From Emiliania huxleyi CCMP1516 (taxonomy: Eukaryota; Haptophyta; Isochrysidales; Noelaerhabdaceae): a stretch of 64,000 bases of DNA. The notes beneath the pieces are model-generated. The model was not told the origin of the DNA. It saw nothing but the letters and a program-made list of their open reading frames with translations, and searched no databases. The first letter of the stretch is position 1; every line of letters begins with the position of its first letter. The position numbers were made by a program, and so were the translations under genes. Below, piece after piece: positions 1 to 8,772 of the stretch. The stretch is from positions 306,150 through 370,149 of the forward strand of contig NW_005196528.1 of the NCBI RefSeq assembly GCF_000372725.1, written 5' to 3'.

Positions 1-62
1 GGTTCCGTGACGGTTTGTGGAGGGCCCTCGCCTCGCCGCAACGCCTAGCCTATGAATGGATG

Positions 63-116
<54 letters not shown>

Positions 117-491
117 CCGGCCGCACTTTGGCGCGGCGTGCTCCTCGCAGGTGGCGCCCAGGTGGTAGGGCGCAGCATCACAGCGGCCGCAAAAGTCGCG
201 AGAGCAGCCCGCGCAGCGCAGCCGCCAGGTGGAGGCGTGGAGAACCTGGTCGCGCCCCATCGCACGGCCGCCGGCGTCGCGCTTGAGCGCCCCAGCTGGC
301 GCAGTACGTAGCTCCGGCACGGCGCACGCAGTCGGCCTCTCGATGAGCGTGCCGCAGCCGTGCGGGCAGGAGACGACGTTGGCGGTCTTCAGGAACTGCT
401 GCAGACTTGACGCGTCCTCCGCGTCACGTCGTGCGGCGAAGGCGGCCTCCTCCTTCTGTAGCCGGCGGGCCAGCGCCTCGTCGTCATCCAT
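1..491 (-). CDS. RBR/IBR-type E3 ubiquitin ligase, N-terminal part (partial)
   Basis: The frame read from the ATG at 491 begins MDDDEALARRLQKEE, a ubiquitin-interacting-like acidic start common in RING proteins. It then carries a CPHGCGTLIER segment and, about 45 residues on, a CAGC-x4-C-x2-C-x6-H-x4-C arrangement (CAGCSRDFCGRC, then YHLGATC), which is the cysteine/histidine spacing of an IBR zinc finger. RBR ligases pass ubiquitin from an E2 through a catalytic cysteine in RING2; that part is not in the window. The coding sense is lost at the GT/CA microsatellite at about 65-113, which I take to lie in an intron, so the rest of the gene is left of base 1. The roughly 35 residues between CPHGCGTLIER and the second cysteine cluster may include another short intron. 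An upstream in-frame ATG at 551 lies inside a small repeat and is not preferred. Confidence 0.6.
65..113. repeat. (GT)n microsatellite
   Basis: About 24 uninterrupted GT dinucleotides. On the minus strand the repeat would be translated as a His-Thr run after the IBR cysteines, so it most likely sits in an intron of the E3 ligase gene. Confidence 0.95.
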
Positions 492-511
492 CTGCCCGAT
501 CCTGGGTTCGG

Positions 512-676
512 ACTTTTGCGGGGTATGGTATGGTAGTCTCGCGCAACCCACCTCGAGACCATACCCCCCCCGCCTGCTGACAGACCCAGCCTCCCGGAGA
601 CCGGGGATGGGCGGTCAGGACCATACCCCCCCACCCTTTGGGCCGCGAGGGTACCATACCATACCCCGCAAAAAGT
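512..676. mobile_element. Small TIR (MITE-like) element
   Basis: Inverted termini of about 22 nt (TTTTGCGGGGTATGGTATGG near 513 and its complement near 653-675) bracket about 120 bp that also contains two internal GACCATACCCCCC motifs. There is no coding capacity. It lies just upstream of the E3 ligase start and contributes a spurious N-terminal extension to that frame. Confidence 0.6.
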
Positions 677-686
677 TGGAACCCTG

Positions 687-1797
687 TTGGCAGGCAGTGA
701 AAAAAAGAATAACGCACGGCTCAGCGGAGCTGGGAAGAGGAGCGCGATCAGCGTGCCCATCATCGGCACGTCGCAGGCCGTCTGCGTCGCCTTCAGCGGC
801 GAGAGCGAGGCACGAGCCTTCCTCGAGCACTACGCCGGCGGTGGCGCCATACAGCTCCCAGCTCCGGATGACATCACCATCCACTTCGTCGCTCTCGACG
901 CCTCCGAGTGGGGCAGGCAGGCGGAGACGCGCGAGCTCCAGGCAGCGACGGAGTCCGACGGCCTCATCGCCATCCGCACCCGCGGCGCCATCAACACGGC
1001 CGCCCAGATCGAGCACTTTACCCCTCTGCTCCAGAAGCACTTCGGCAACGTCGTCTCCGTCCAAGAGGGATATCACTCTTTCCTGGGCGCCAAGTCGGAC
1101 GAGAAGGACGGCTCTATCCTCTTCAAGGTGAAGAACGAGAACCTCGCCTGCAACCTCCCGGTCCTGCCCAACGTCTACGCGAGCGGCGATGTCGGTGGAC
1201 CTCTCCGCCTCGATGTCGGGTGCGTCAAGGTCCTCGGCAACAATACTCTGCCCCTCCTGCCGCGCATTTGGGTTGACCAACGCCGACATCATCCACGACG
1301 CGCAGTGCGCCGCGCAGGCACTCACGAGGCCAGGCGCGCCGTAGCGGCGAACGTCGCGAAGAAGAAGACCTTCCAGAGCGTCATCATCCGACATCAACAA
1401 GGTCGAGGTCGCGCGCGCGGCGGGCAAGGTCAAGGCGATGGCGGCGCGCGACGGGATTGGCGTTTGCCCAAACTTCAACCAGACCGCCCTCCCGTGCAAG
1501 AACAGCGCTCGCTGCCGCTACGCGCCGTGCGTCAACTTTGAGGCGCTCCTCCACACCGCCTTCAAGGACACCGTCTACGAGCGCATGCCGAGTGCGGTCA
1601 GGCTGGGCACGAGCCGCGGGCGGCGCGCAGACCGGCGCGGCGGCCGCGGCCGCGGCGGCGGCGGCCGCGAGGTCAAGAGCAACAAGAAGGACTGGGCGAG
1701 CGTCGCTCGCGGAGCCGCCCGCTCCCCCTTGTCGAGCGTGTCGAGCGTGTCGAGCGGGTGTCGAGTGAGGAGTGTTGTCAAGGTGTTTAGCGTCTAA
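687..1797 (+). pseudogene. Decayed or intron-broken unknown protein
   Basis: Two long plus-strand frames look coding but do not join. Frame A (687 to about 1270) reads as a normal globular protein (VPIIGTSQAVCVAFSGESEA, then a DALDASEW-like and a KVKNENLACNLPVLPN stretch). Frame B (about 1264-1780) has NADIIHDAQCAAQ, an in-frame TAG near 1342, and a cysteine cluster CPNFNQTALPCKNSARC, then turns Arg/Gly rich. Either an intron lies near 1200-1440 or there is a frameshift plus a stop. I recognise no family. The 3' end runs into copies of a GTGTCGAG repeat (about 1735-1770), so the end of the gene may have been invaded by repeats. Confidence 0.35.
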
Positions 1798-2400
1798 GGT
1801 GTCGAGGTGTCCAAGGTGGCAGGATGCAGTTGCAACAAAACTTGGGCAAGTTGCAAAGCTGTTTCATCCCTTAGTTGCAGCCTCTCAGTTGCACCCTGGA
1901 TGTAGCACAACCTGTGAGCACAACCAGTATACTCTGCAGTGACTATGATAATCCTATTGCTCGTTACAGGTCTATTAAAAGTGAAGGCAAGCTAACACTG
2001 AAAGCGAAGCTAACAACGAGGTGTCGAGTCGGTGTCGAGGTTTGGTGTCGAGGTGTCGAGGCCAGGGCTCAGACGGAAGTCTTGGCACCAGCTGAAGGCT
2101 TGCACGGTCCAGATCGCCACATTTGCAGATCGTCACATTTGTGCACGGTATTCGGATTTTGCTATTTGTTCGTGTGGGGGTATATTGCAGATTTGTCAAT
2201 GGTACCGCGTCTGCGACGCGGGCGCCTTGCGTGCAGAGCCCTTAGCCACCCTTTATCTCTTGCGCGGTCAAAAATCTCCGCCGAAGTTTCTCGAGGGGGA
2301 TATCCTTTGTTTGGCCGTGTTGGGTATAGCGAGGATTGGTGTGACGCGATCCACCGGCAGGCGTGTTTGAGCAGGCGCACATCGCTTCCAGGCGGCGGCG
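1735..2400. repeat. Repeat-rich intergenic DNA with GTGTCGAG motifs
   Basis: GTGTCGAG octamers recur at 1735-1770, about 1798-1812 and 2020-2062. The block at 2018-2062 is identical, over about 45 bp, to 34669-34713. The intervening lower-GC DNA (1820-2000, rich in TTGCA words) has only short frames with no family signature. No gene is supported here. Confidence 0.7.
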
Positions 2401-2660
2401 TCAAGAAGCGACACGCACGAGGGTGCTCATCATCGGCGACACGAATGCTGAATACAATTCAAAAATCTTCTCTCTCTCGAATGCTGTAACGCGGAAATGG
2501 GTGGAGGAGAGAGGGCGGCAAATGGGGACGGCGGACATGGAAATGGATGACCTGCTAGAGACCGAACAAATGGAGTCGCTGGGCACGGGCGTCGCGACGC
2601 ACAGGGGGTAAGAAGGCAGAAATTGATCATATCGACGCGCAGACACGAGCACGAGCAAGC
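2400..2660 (+). other. Unrecognised short open frame
   Basis: The frame 2363-2611 has ordinary amino-acid composition (VLIIGDTNAEYNSKIFSLSN, then WVEERGRQMG) but no domain, no partner exon and no homologue that I recognise. It could be a repeat-derived remnant. Confidence 0.2.
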
Positions 2661-2854
2661 GAGGCGGAGGTCATGCCAGGAGAGAAAGACGATCACAAGA
2701 TTGTACACGCCGATATCATACTTCGCAGGGGGAAACGCTGACCAGATCCGGACCGCCCCAGCAGCAGAGAACTCTGGACCCAGCTCTCTTCGCCGCCGCC
2801 GCCCCCCTGGTCCATCGCCGCCCCCAGCATGTCTGCATGTGGTGAAAAGAGCCT

Positions 2855-3011
2855 CGGACCCCCCCCCCCCCCCCCCCCAGCATGTGGTGAAGGCGCTTGG
2901 GGGGTCAAGTCCCCCTAGCATGTGGTGATGCCTCTGGGGGGGTCGGAACCCCCCCCCCCAGCATGTGACAACCCATGTGGTGGGCACCCCCCCAGACCTT
3001 TGTGACACACA

Positions 3012-3066
<55 letters not shown>

Positions 3067-3082
3067 GCACACACACACACAC
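2855..3082. repeat. Poly-C / AGCATGTGGTGA units and (CA)n microsatellite
   Basis: Three C-rich runs (about 2860, 2900 and 2950) each precede a CAGCATGTGRTGA-like unit, followed by a long (CA)n tract at about 3014-3065 and a second short one to 3082. The flanking GTGGAGACGTTTTACCTTACC (about 3118) matches, inverted, GGTAAGGTAAACGTCTCCAC at about 29886, so this edge belongs to a dispersed family. Confidence 0.8.
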
Positions 3083-3254
3083 GTGCCACCCCCAAGAGTC
3101 CCCCGATCCTGTGTGTGTGGAGACGTTTTACCTTACCTTCTACCTTACCCACGATCCTGTCGCTGCTTGCCGTCTGACCTCTCTCATGGGTGTGTGTCAC
3201 CGTGTGTATCATTCAAAAAAAAATGCCAAAGCCGACCCTACCTAAGAGCTAAGA

Positions 3255-3330
3255 CTTTCCTACGGGGTGTGGAGGGTGAGTTGACCAAGGGGTTGTGCGC
3301 CAAGCCCTTTTGCTCGGCTCCAGCCGGTAG
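3255..3330 (+). repeat. Dispersed repeat, copy 1 (copy 2 at about 42855-42930)
   Basis: GGTGTGGAGGGTGAGTTGAM followed by AAGGGGTTGTGCGCC and TGCTCGGCTCCAGCC occurs here and at about 42862-42930 in the same orientation. A second short shared block, GGGACCGTCTGTGGCGARGT and what follows, is found at about 3766-3830 and 43191-43253. Confidence 0.8.
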
Positions 3331-3878
3331 ACAAGTCTTGTCAGCAACAGAGTAGATGGATCTGACCTCGGGGCCGATGTGACCAAGCGCTGGTAGCGTG
3401 GTTTTACCTCACACCCATGGTCTCACATGTACATGTGCCGGCAGTCGCCGAGCAGTGTCGCTCACACAAGCCGCAGCACAAGTGACTGAGGGCCAGTGAG
3501 GGCGAGCCCATCGCTGTCACAGCTGTGGCAGCCGCACAGTAGGCTGTGTCAACTGTGCAGAGTGTGTGAGCAGCAGAGGAGCTGCTCTCCAGGCTTCTGT
3601 CGCAAAGAGCTGCATGCCACCGAAGGCGCTGTCGAGGTTCGCCGAGCGCGGCGCAGGTTGGACGGGAAGCCGCCACCGACGAGCGCGTTGGACTTTTCAC
3701 TCCGGACAAAAAACGCGGCACAGCGGACGGTGCGGGGCGTGCCGCAAACTTAGCGGCGAGGCGCGGGACCGTCTGTGGCGAGGTGGGTCGCGTCCTCCGA
3801 TTTCCGTCAACCCAGCATCCACACCCTTTTACGTGGCTGGGTTCACAGCGATTGTAGGAAAATGTCGAAAACACTTGA

Positions 3879-4412
3879 CGGTCGCGGCCTTCCGACTCGC
3901 GCCTCCGCCTCACTGGCACTATTGTAGCCCTGGCCGGTGCGCGTGCAGAGTTGAAGTTCCGGAGTAAAAATTCGAACGCGTTCTCTCACGGTGACCAAAA
4001 AATGTCCACCTCAGAGGCACCTCCGGAGGCAGGCCGCCGCACGCCGGCGACACAGCTCCAGCTGTCGAGCTGACCCGCAGCTCCTCTCAGAGCGGGAACT
4101 GTGACGAAAGTTGACTGAGGCGGTTGTCAGGAATCATCATACGGATCACATGGTGGCTCTCTCATGACGGGCAACCGCCCGACCACTCCTGGGTGGCACT
4201 GCCACCGGTGTCGCTCGACGTCCTGTCGACAGCGTGCCGACAGCGACACAGACCATGTGGGACGCGTCGAGTATCGACCTCTACTGCTTACCCAGCCTTC
4301 GAGTGTATCCTGACTGTGGTCCCACACCCACTGGTGTCCATCTCAGAGACCGCAGGAGGTCATGAGGGTCGATGGGAGTGCCAACCCCACAATGCCTAAA
4401 AACCCAGCCCAG
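3879..4412 (+). repeat. 534-bp dispersed element, copy A
   Basis: This block is nearly identical to the reverse complement of 41930-42464, about 38 kb away; I see only scattered substitutions. It has no terminal inverted repeats of its own and only short open frames that are not conserved as protein. The left boundary is ACGGTCGCGGCCTTC and the right boundary ACCCAGCCCAGTA. It is probably a non-autonomous mobile element or part of a longer one. Confidence 0.85.
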
Positions 4413-4611
4413 TAAGAGTCCTAACACGAGGGTGGTCATCTGACATCTCCCATCTATGGCAGATGCCATCTCGTCCCACGATCTTGTGTCCCACACACTC
4501 ACACTGGCTATTGACAATATGGTATTGACTATTGTGCAGGAGGGTGGTTTACGGCCTGTGAACTTTTTTAGCCGTCATGCCGGACAGCACCGTCCTGTAT
4601 AGCGCTCCTAC

Positions 4612-4748
4612 CGTATTGCACGCATGCCACATGTGCGTGCACATGCACATGGACATGTGCACGTGCATGTGCATGCACATGCACGTGCACATGTGCATGT
4701 GTGACATGTGCATGCACATGCACATGTTTCATGTTCATGTGCATGGGC
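4612..4748. repeat. CATGCACATG-type alternating purine-pyrimidine tract
   Basis: About 130 bp built almost wholly from CATG, CACG, TGCA and ACATGT words, strongly self-complementary and able to form hairpins or Z-DNA. It lies just beyond the 3' end of the oxidoreductase gene. Similar short tracts occur at about 42764-42810 and 43470-43495. Confidence 0.85.
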
Positions 4749-4798
4749 CCTCTCGCCTCGGTGCAGGGCGCCGCGTGAGGCCCAACAGCAGCTCGAGC

Positions 4799-5620
4799 TC
4801 AAAAGTTGGCCAGCACGCGCTCCTCTGGGATGCCCGCCTCCTCCGCCATCTCCTTGATCGCGACCGCCATGCCCTTCATGCCGCACAGCAGTAGCGCGGT
4901 CGCCTTGGGGTCCGCAATGCCCTTTTCCCTCGCCACGTCCTGGACGTAGCCCGTGCAGCCCTCCCAGCCGGTGCCCTCCGGCTGCGAGATGACGGGCGTG
5001 ACGCTCACGCCGAGCTCCTCCCACGCGGCAAACTTGTCGGTGTAGGACATCATCGCCGGCGTGCGCGCGCCGTAGAAGAGCTCGACGCTCTTCCCGTCGA
5101 GCGCGCCCGACTCGATGACGGATCGGATCGGAGAGATGCCAGAGCCAACCGCAAAGAGCAGGACGGTGGAGATGCCCTCGAGAGCGTCGTCCGTCTTGAG
5201 GAAGCCGCTCCCCATCGCCTGCGACATCTCGAGCGCGGCGCCCGCCGACGCGCCCGTCAGCCACCCCGTCCCCGGCGACCAGTCCGATGGTGGCTGCTCC
5301 TTGATTAGAAACTCGAGCGGCGAGGCGCCGGGCGCAGACGCGATGGCGAAGATGCCGGCCTTCTCGGCGCCAGGCTCGCGGATCTGGAGATACTGGCCGC
5401 CCTTGCCGAAGCCGTCCAGCGCCGCGTCAATCGTGATCGCCTTGAGTCCCTCACCAGCGTCGCTGATCGACTCGACGCTCTGGTCCGACCACACCGGGTC
5501 CGGCCCCCAGCCGAGGAGGACCCGGCCCGCGCGAGGCGCACGCACCGAGCGCGCCGCCGGCGATGGCGGCTGGAGCACCAGTCCGAGCAAGGCGACGCTG
5601 GGGACGAGGAGCGGCAACAT
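4799..5620 (-). CDS. Plastid FAD/NAD(P)-binding oxidoreductase (pKIWI502-like)
   Basis: The 273-residue intronless frame starts at the ATG at 5620. The leader MLPLLVPSVALLGLVLQ is a signal peptide followed by a basic stretch (ARSVRAPRAGR), the bipartite targeting form of a secondary plastid. The body has the ferredoxin-reductase fold: an FAD-side region near residues 65-150, then VLLFAVGSGISPIRSVIESG as the NAD(P)-binding glycine loop, LFYGARTPAMMSYTDKFAAW, and a C-terminal VLANF close to the end. This arrangement resembles the plant protein called pKIWI502. The likely role is an NAD(P)H-dependent flavin redox step in the plastid; the substrate is unknown. Upstream in-frame sequence is repeat-derived, including a CACAAA microsatellite at 5621-5642, so the longer frame to 5890 is rejected. 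Confidence 0.8.
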   Translation of the reverse strand: MLPLLVPSVALLGLVLQPPSPAARSVRAPRAGRVLLGWGPDPVWSDQSVESISDAGEGLKAITIDAALDGFGKGGQYLQIREPGAEKAGIFAIASAPGASPLEFLIKEQPPSDWSPGTGWLTGASAGAALEMSQAMGSGFLKTDDALEGISTVLLFAVGSGISPIRSVIESGALDGKSVELFYGARTPAMMSYTDKFAAWEELGVSVTPVISQPEGTGWEGCTGYVQDVAREKGIADPKATALLLCGMKGMAVAIKEMAEEAGIPEERVLANF

Positions 5621-5744
5621 ATGTGTTTGTGTTTGTGTTTGTGTGGCGACGAGCGATGAAAATAACGCAGGCGCCACGGCATCGTGTTCGCGCTGCGCGA
5701 GGCTCAGACGGCGAGTTCGCGCTGCGCTAGGCTCAGACGGCGAG

Positions 5745-5950
5745 GGGCTGCCTCTTCCTATCTCTCTTCGCAGTCTCTCGCCAATCCCGCCTCCCAGATC
5801 CCTTGCTGGCCGGATTCCTCCTCCCAGTCTTCTCGGACTGGCAGCCACTATCTCACCGGAGGTACCATGTCCGAGGAGGCCACCGGCCAAAAGCGCATGT
5901 CTTGAAGGTCCGATACTGGAAGCCCATATAGAACCACATAGGCACCTTAC
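5745..5950. repeat. Dispersed repeats upstream of the oxidoreductase
   Basis: Two families meet here. TGCCTCTTCCTATCTCTCTT with its continuation to TCGCC (about 5748-5780) recurs at about 26574 and 26733. The block at about 5840-5948 recurs, inverted, at about 16078-16180 and in part at 16328-16385 (words GCGCATGTCTTGAAGGTCCG and GGAAGCCCATATAG). No gene is supported between 5621 and 6440. Confidence 0.8.
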
Positions 5951-6299
5951 AAGAATCCCCAGCGCCCCCGTCCCTCCCTCGTAGGCACAATCTCAATTTT
6001 TTAACAGTCGCGCACATTTTTCATTTGAGCTTAGCCTTCGATGTTATGAACATGGCATATCGCTCTCGGGCCCACAGACATCCCGCACACTCGCCGCACA
6101 CCCGCCGCCCCCCGCGCGCGCCCCACCCCGGCCGGGAGAGAGGGGAGTGACAGTTTGGGACGGCAACAGAACGAGTATGTTGAGTCCTGCTCAACAGCGC
6201 AGAGTAAAGGACTTGGGTGGTCCGGCCCACAAGTCCGGCTCACGCGCCTCGACTGACCGATCTACCGCACTGAGCACTTGTGCCCCCCCGCTCCCAACC

Positions 6300-6440
6300 C
6301 ATCCACCTCGCCTCGGGCCGCGCCGCGCGATCTCGGGCGATCTCGCGCGATCTCGCGCAATCTCGGAGCTCCACGCCACCCCACACCTCACCCACCGCCG
6401 CGCCGCGCTATCTCGGGCGATCTCGGAGCGTCGCTGATGA
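6300..6440. other. GCGATCTCG-repeat tract, probable 5' intron or leader of G3PDH
   Basis: Tandem GGCGATCTCG / GCGATCTCGC words, of the same style as introns elsewhere in the window (for example 27980-28040), sit just before the dehydrogenase start. An upstream non-coding exon or extra N-terminal exon is possible; none was identified. Confidence 0.35.
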
Positions 6441-6479
6441 AGGACATTTTCTTCAAAGGTCTTCGAGCTCAGGCACTTC

Positions 6480-7880
6480 ATGCCGATCAACAGCAAGCTG
6501 GTGCACCGAGTCTGCGTCGTCGGCGGCGGCTCGTGGGGCACCGCCGTCGCCAAGCTCGTCTCGGAGAACACCGAGCGCTGGCCCGAGTTTGAGCCGCTCG
6601 TGAAGCTCTGGGTGCACGACGCCGCGCTCGCCGCAACGATCAACGAACAGCACGAGAACACAAAGTACCTGCCGGGCGTCAAGATGCCGGACGCGGTCGT
6701 CGCCGAGGCCGATCTCTCCGCGGCGCTCTCGCTCGCCACGCTCGTGATCATCGCCGTTCCGCACGAGTTTCTGCACGGCGAGATCTTTCGCAAAATTCTG
6801 GTGGGCGGCGCTGCAAACTGCCGCGTGTGCTCGCTGGTCAAGGGGCTCGACGTTGTCGACGGCCGCCCGGCGCTCGTCACCGAGCGCATGAGGCGCGACC
6901 TGCTCGGCCTCGACGTCTCGGTGCTGATGGGGGCAAACATCGCCGCCGAGGTGGCGGCGGGAAGCTTCTGCGAGGCGACGCTGGGCGTGCGCACGGCGGA
7001 GGACGGGCCGGTGTGGCAGCGCGTGTTCAACCGGCCGTGGTTCCGCGTCAACGTCGTGATGGATGCAACCGGGGTCGAGCTCTGCGCGGCGCTCAAGCCG
7101 ATCGTGGCGATCGGAGGCGAGACCTGCACAGACGCGCACGCACACGCTTCCACAGACGCGCACGCACGCACACGCACACGCTCGCGCACGCACACGCGCA
7201 GACGCGCGCAAACACACGCACGCATCACGCACATACATGCACCGGGCCTAGGACTCTCAACGCGTGCAATGATCCGACCTGCCCCTTCCCCTCCCCTCGC
7301 CTCAGGCGGCTTCTGCGACGGGCTCGGCTGCGGCGCAAACACAAAGGCGGCCATCGTGCGGGTGGGGCTCGAGGAGATGCGCCGCTTCTCAAAGCTCTTC
7401 TTCCCCCACGTCCGCACCGCAACCTTCTTCGAGGCGTGCGGCGTCGCCGAGGTTGTCGTCTCCGCCTACTCGGGCCGCACCCGCCGCTGCGCAGAGGCGT
7501 TTGCGCGTGAGGTTGCGGCCGGCGGGCCAGCGCCCAACTGGGCGGCGCTTGAGCTCGAGCTGCTCGGAGACCAGAAGCTGCCCGCGATGCACCGCCTCCG
7601 CGAGGTGATGGAGTGCGTGCGCGCGCAGGGACCGCGCGCGCAGGCGCGATTCCCGCTCTTCTCGGCCATCCACGCGATCGCGTTCCACGGCGCCCCCCCG
7701 AGCCGCGTCCTCAAGCTGCCCGAGAGGGTCGCGTGGCGACAGCGCACCCTGCGCCCCTCCCTGCTTGGAGATGGCCCCCTCGCAGTGCCGCTCCTCCTGC
7801 TGGTCGCAGCCGTGGGTGGCTTCGTCCTCGCCGTCGCCCTCTCCCACGCCGCCCCGGGACCGCTGCTGCAGCAGCTTCTC

Positions 7881-7918
<38 letters not shown>

Positions 7919-7946
7919 CAAGAAGCTGCTCTGGTTCCTCGGCTGA
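6480..7946 (+). CDS. NAD-dependent glycerol-3-phosphate dehydrogenase with C-terminal membrane anchor
   Basis: Two exons, 6480-7116 and 7306-7946, split by a 189-bp intron with a GC donor (7117) and AG acceptor (7305). The intron length is a multiple of three and the intron has no stop, so the frame reads through, but its translation (Thr/His/Arg repeats) interrupts the conserved AIG|GGFCDGLG join. The spliced protein has about 425 residues. Seen: Rossmann loop VCVVGGGSWGTAVAKL, HENTKYLPG, PHEF, SLVKGLD, MGANIAAEV, catalytic lysine in CAALKP, NTKAA, and SGRTRRCAEAF, all family markers of eukaryotic GPD1. The enzyme interconverts dihydroxyacetone phosphate and glycerol-3-phosphate. The tail is unusual: a hydrophobic segment (AVPLLLLVAAVGGFVLAVAL), about 12 prolines in a row and a short basic end, like a tail-anchored membrane protein. 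Confidence 0.9.
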
Positions 7947-8772
7947 AGCAGCGACTGCAACTCCTCGGCCGAGCCGCGCGCGGCGGACCCCGGCGAGACA
8001 CGGCAAATGAGAGCGCCGGTCGCTGCCTCCCGAGCGTGCCTCGCGGCGCACGCGGGAGCCGGGGCGCAACTCCGCGCCGCACACTGCGGTGCACTTTTGA
8101 CAGCTTCATTCGTTCGCGCGGTTTCGGTGCGGGGCATGTGCCATGTCGCATGCGGGATTCCAGGGCGCGGCGCATGGAGTCAGGTTTGTTTCCATTTTTA
8201 CCTCTTGCCAAGAGAATTTCTTAAAAAATACAAGCCTCTCTCTCGGAGCACACACATGGATCACGCTACGTCAATCGTCATTCCTCACATATGACGGGTT
8301 AGAAACTGTCCCGGATCCTGCTGAACAAGTTCCTCTTGTAGCTCGATCGGTCACACCGCCATCGCCGCCGACGTCTCCCAGTGAGATGAGGATGGAGAGG
8401 GGGGACCGGGGACGACACTGCTCGATCTACCCTCTGGGGTCCCTCAGCAGCGTGCACCTCGATCCTGTACCGTGTTTGTTATGACCCCCCCCAATGAACA
8501 CACCAGTGAGGGTGGGCGAGACGATCGAGGGGTTGTACCATGCGGAATCGACCCGGTATCCGGTGCTCAAGTGCTCAAGGTTAGAAACATGTGCAGCACA
8601 CTCACTGGCACGACAACCGACAAGCCGAAGCGGGCGCGGACTGGCGCTCTGGCGCGGACGGCTCCCGAGCCAATCGTGTGCAGCGTGTGTTTTCGTGTGG
8701 GCCCGTCCTCCATGCTTGGAGGTGTGTAAGAATGATGTCGCGGGCTCGCCGCGTTCCTATACACAACTCTCT
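7947..8772. other. Intergenic region with a dispersed repeat at 8488-8580
   Basis: No supported gene. The block 8488-8580 (AATGAACACACCAGTGAGGG, then GGTTGTACCATGCGGAATCG) is a diverged copy of 34723-34808. The open frame that starts inside this repeat at 8494 continues into the glycosyltransferase but is not used as the start. Confidence 0.7.

Noticed and set aside
45-265. Open frames made of Val-Cys or His-Thr repeats across the GT microsatellite
   Set aside because: They are translations of a dinucleotide repeat, not proteins.
2430-3212. 260-residue minus frame across poly-G and GT repeats
   Set aside because: Most of it is low-complexity translation of repeats, with no conserved part.
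7117-7305. His/Thr/Arg-rich insert in the dehydrogenase as a coding repeat
   Set aside because: Although open in frame, it interrupts a highly conserved join (CAALKPIVAIG then GFCDGLG) and has GC-AG borders; it is an intron of length divisible by three.
8494-8772. N-terminal 93-residue extension of the glycosyltransferase
   Set aside because: It is encoded by a dispersed repeat also found at 34723-34808, and a proper type II membrane start exists at 8773.
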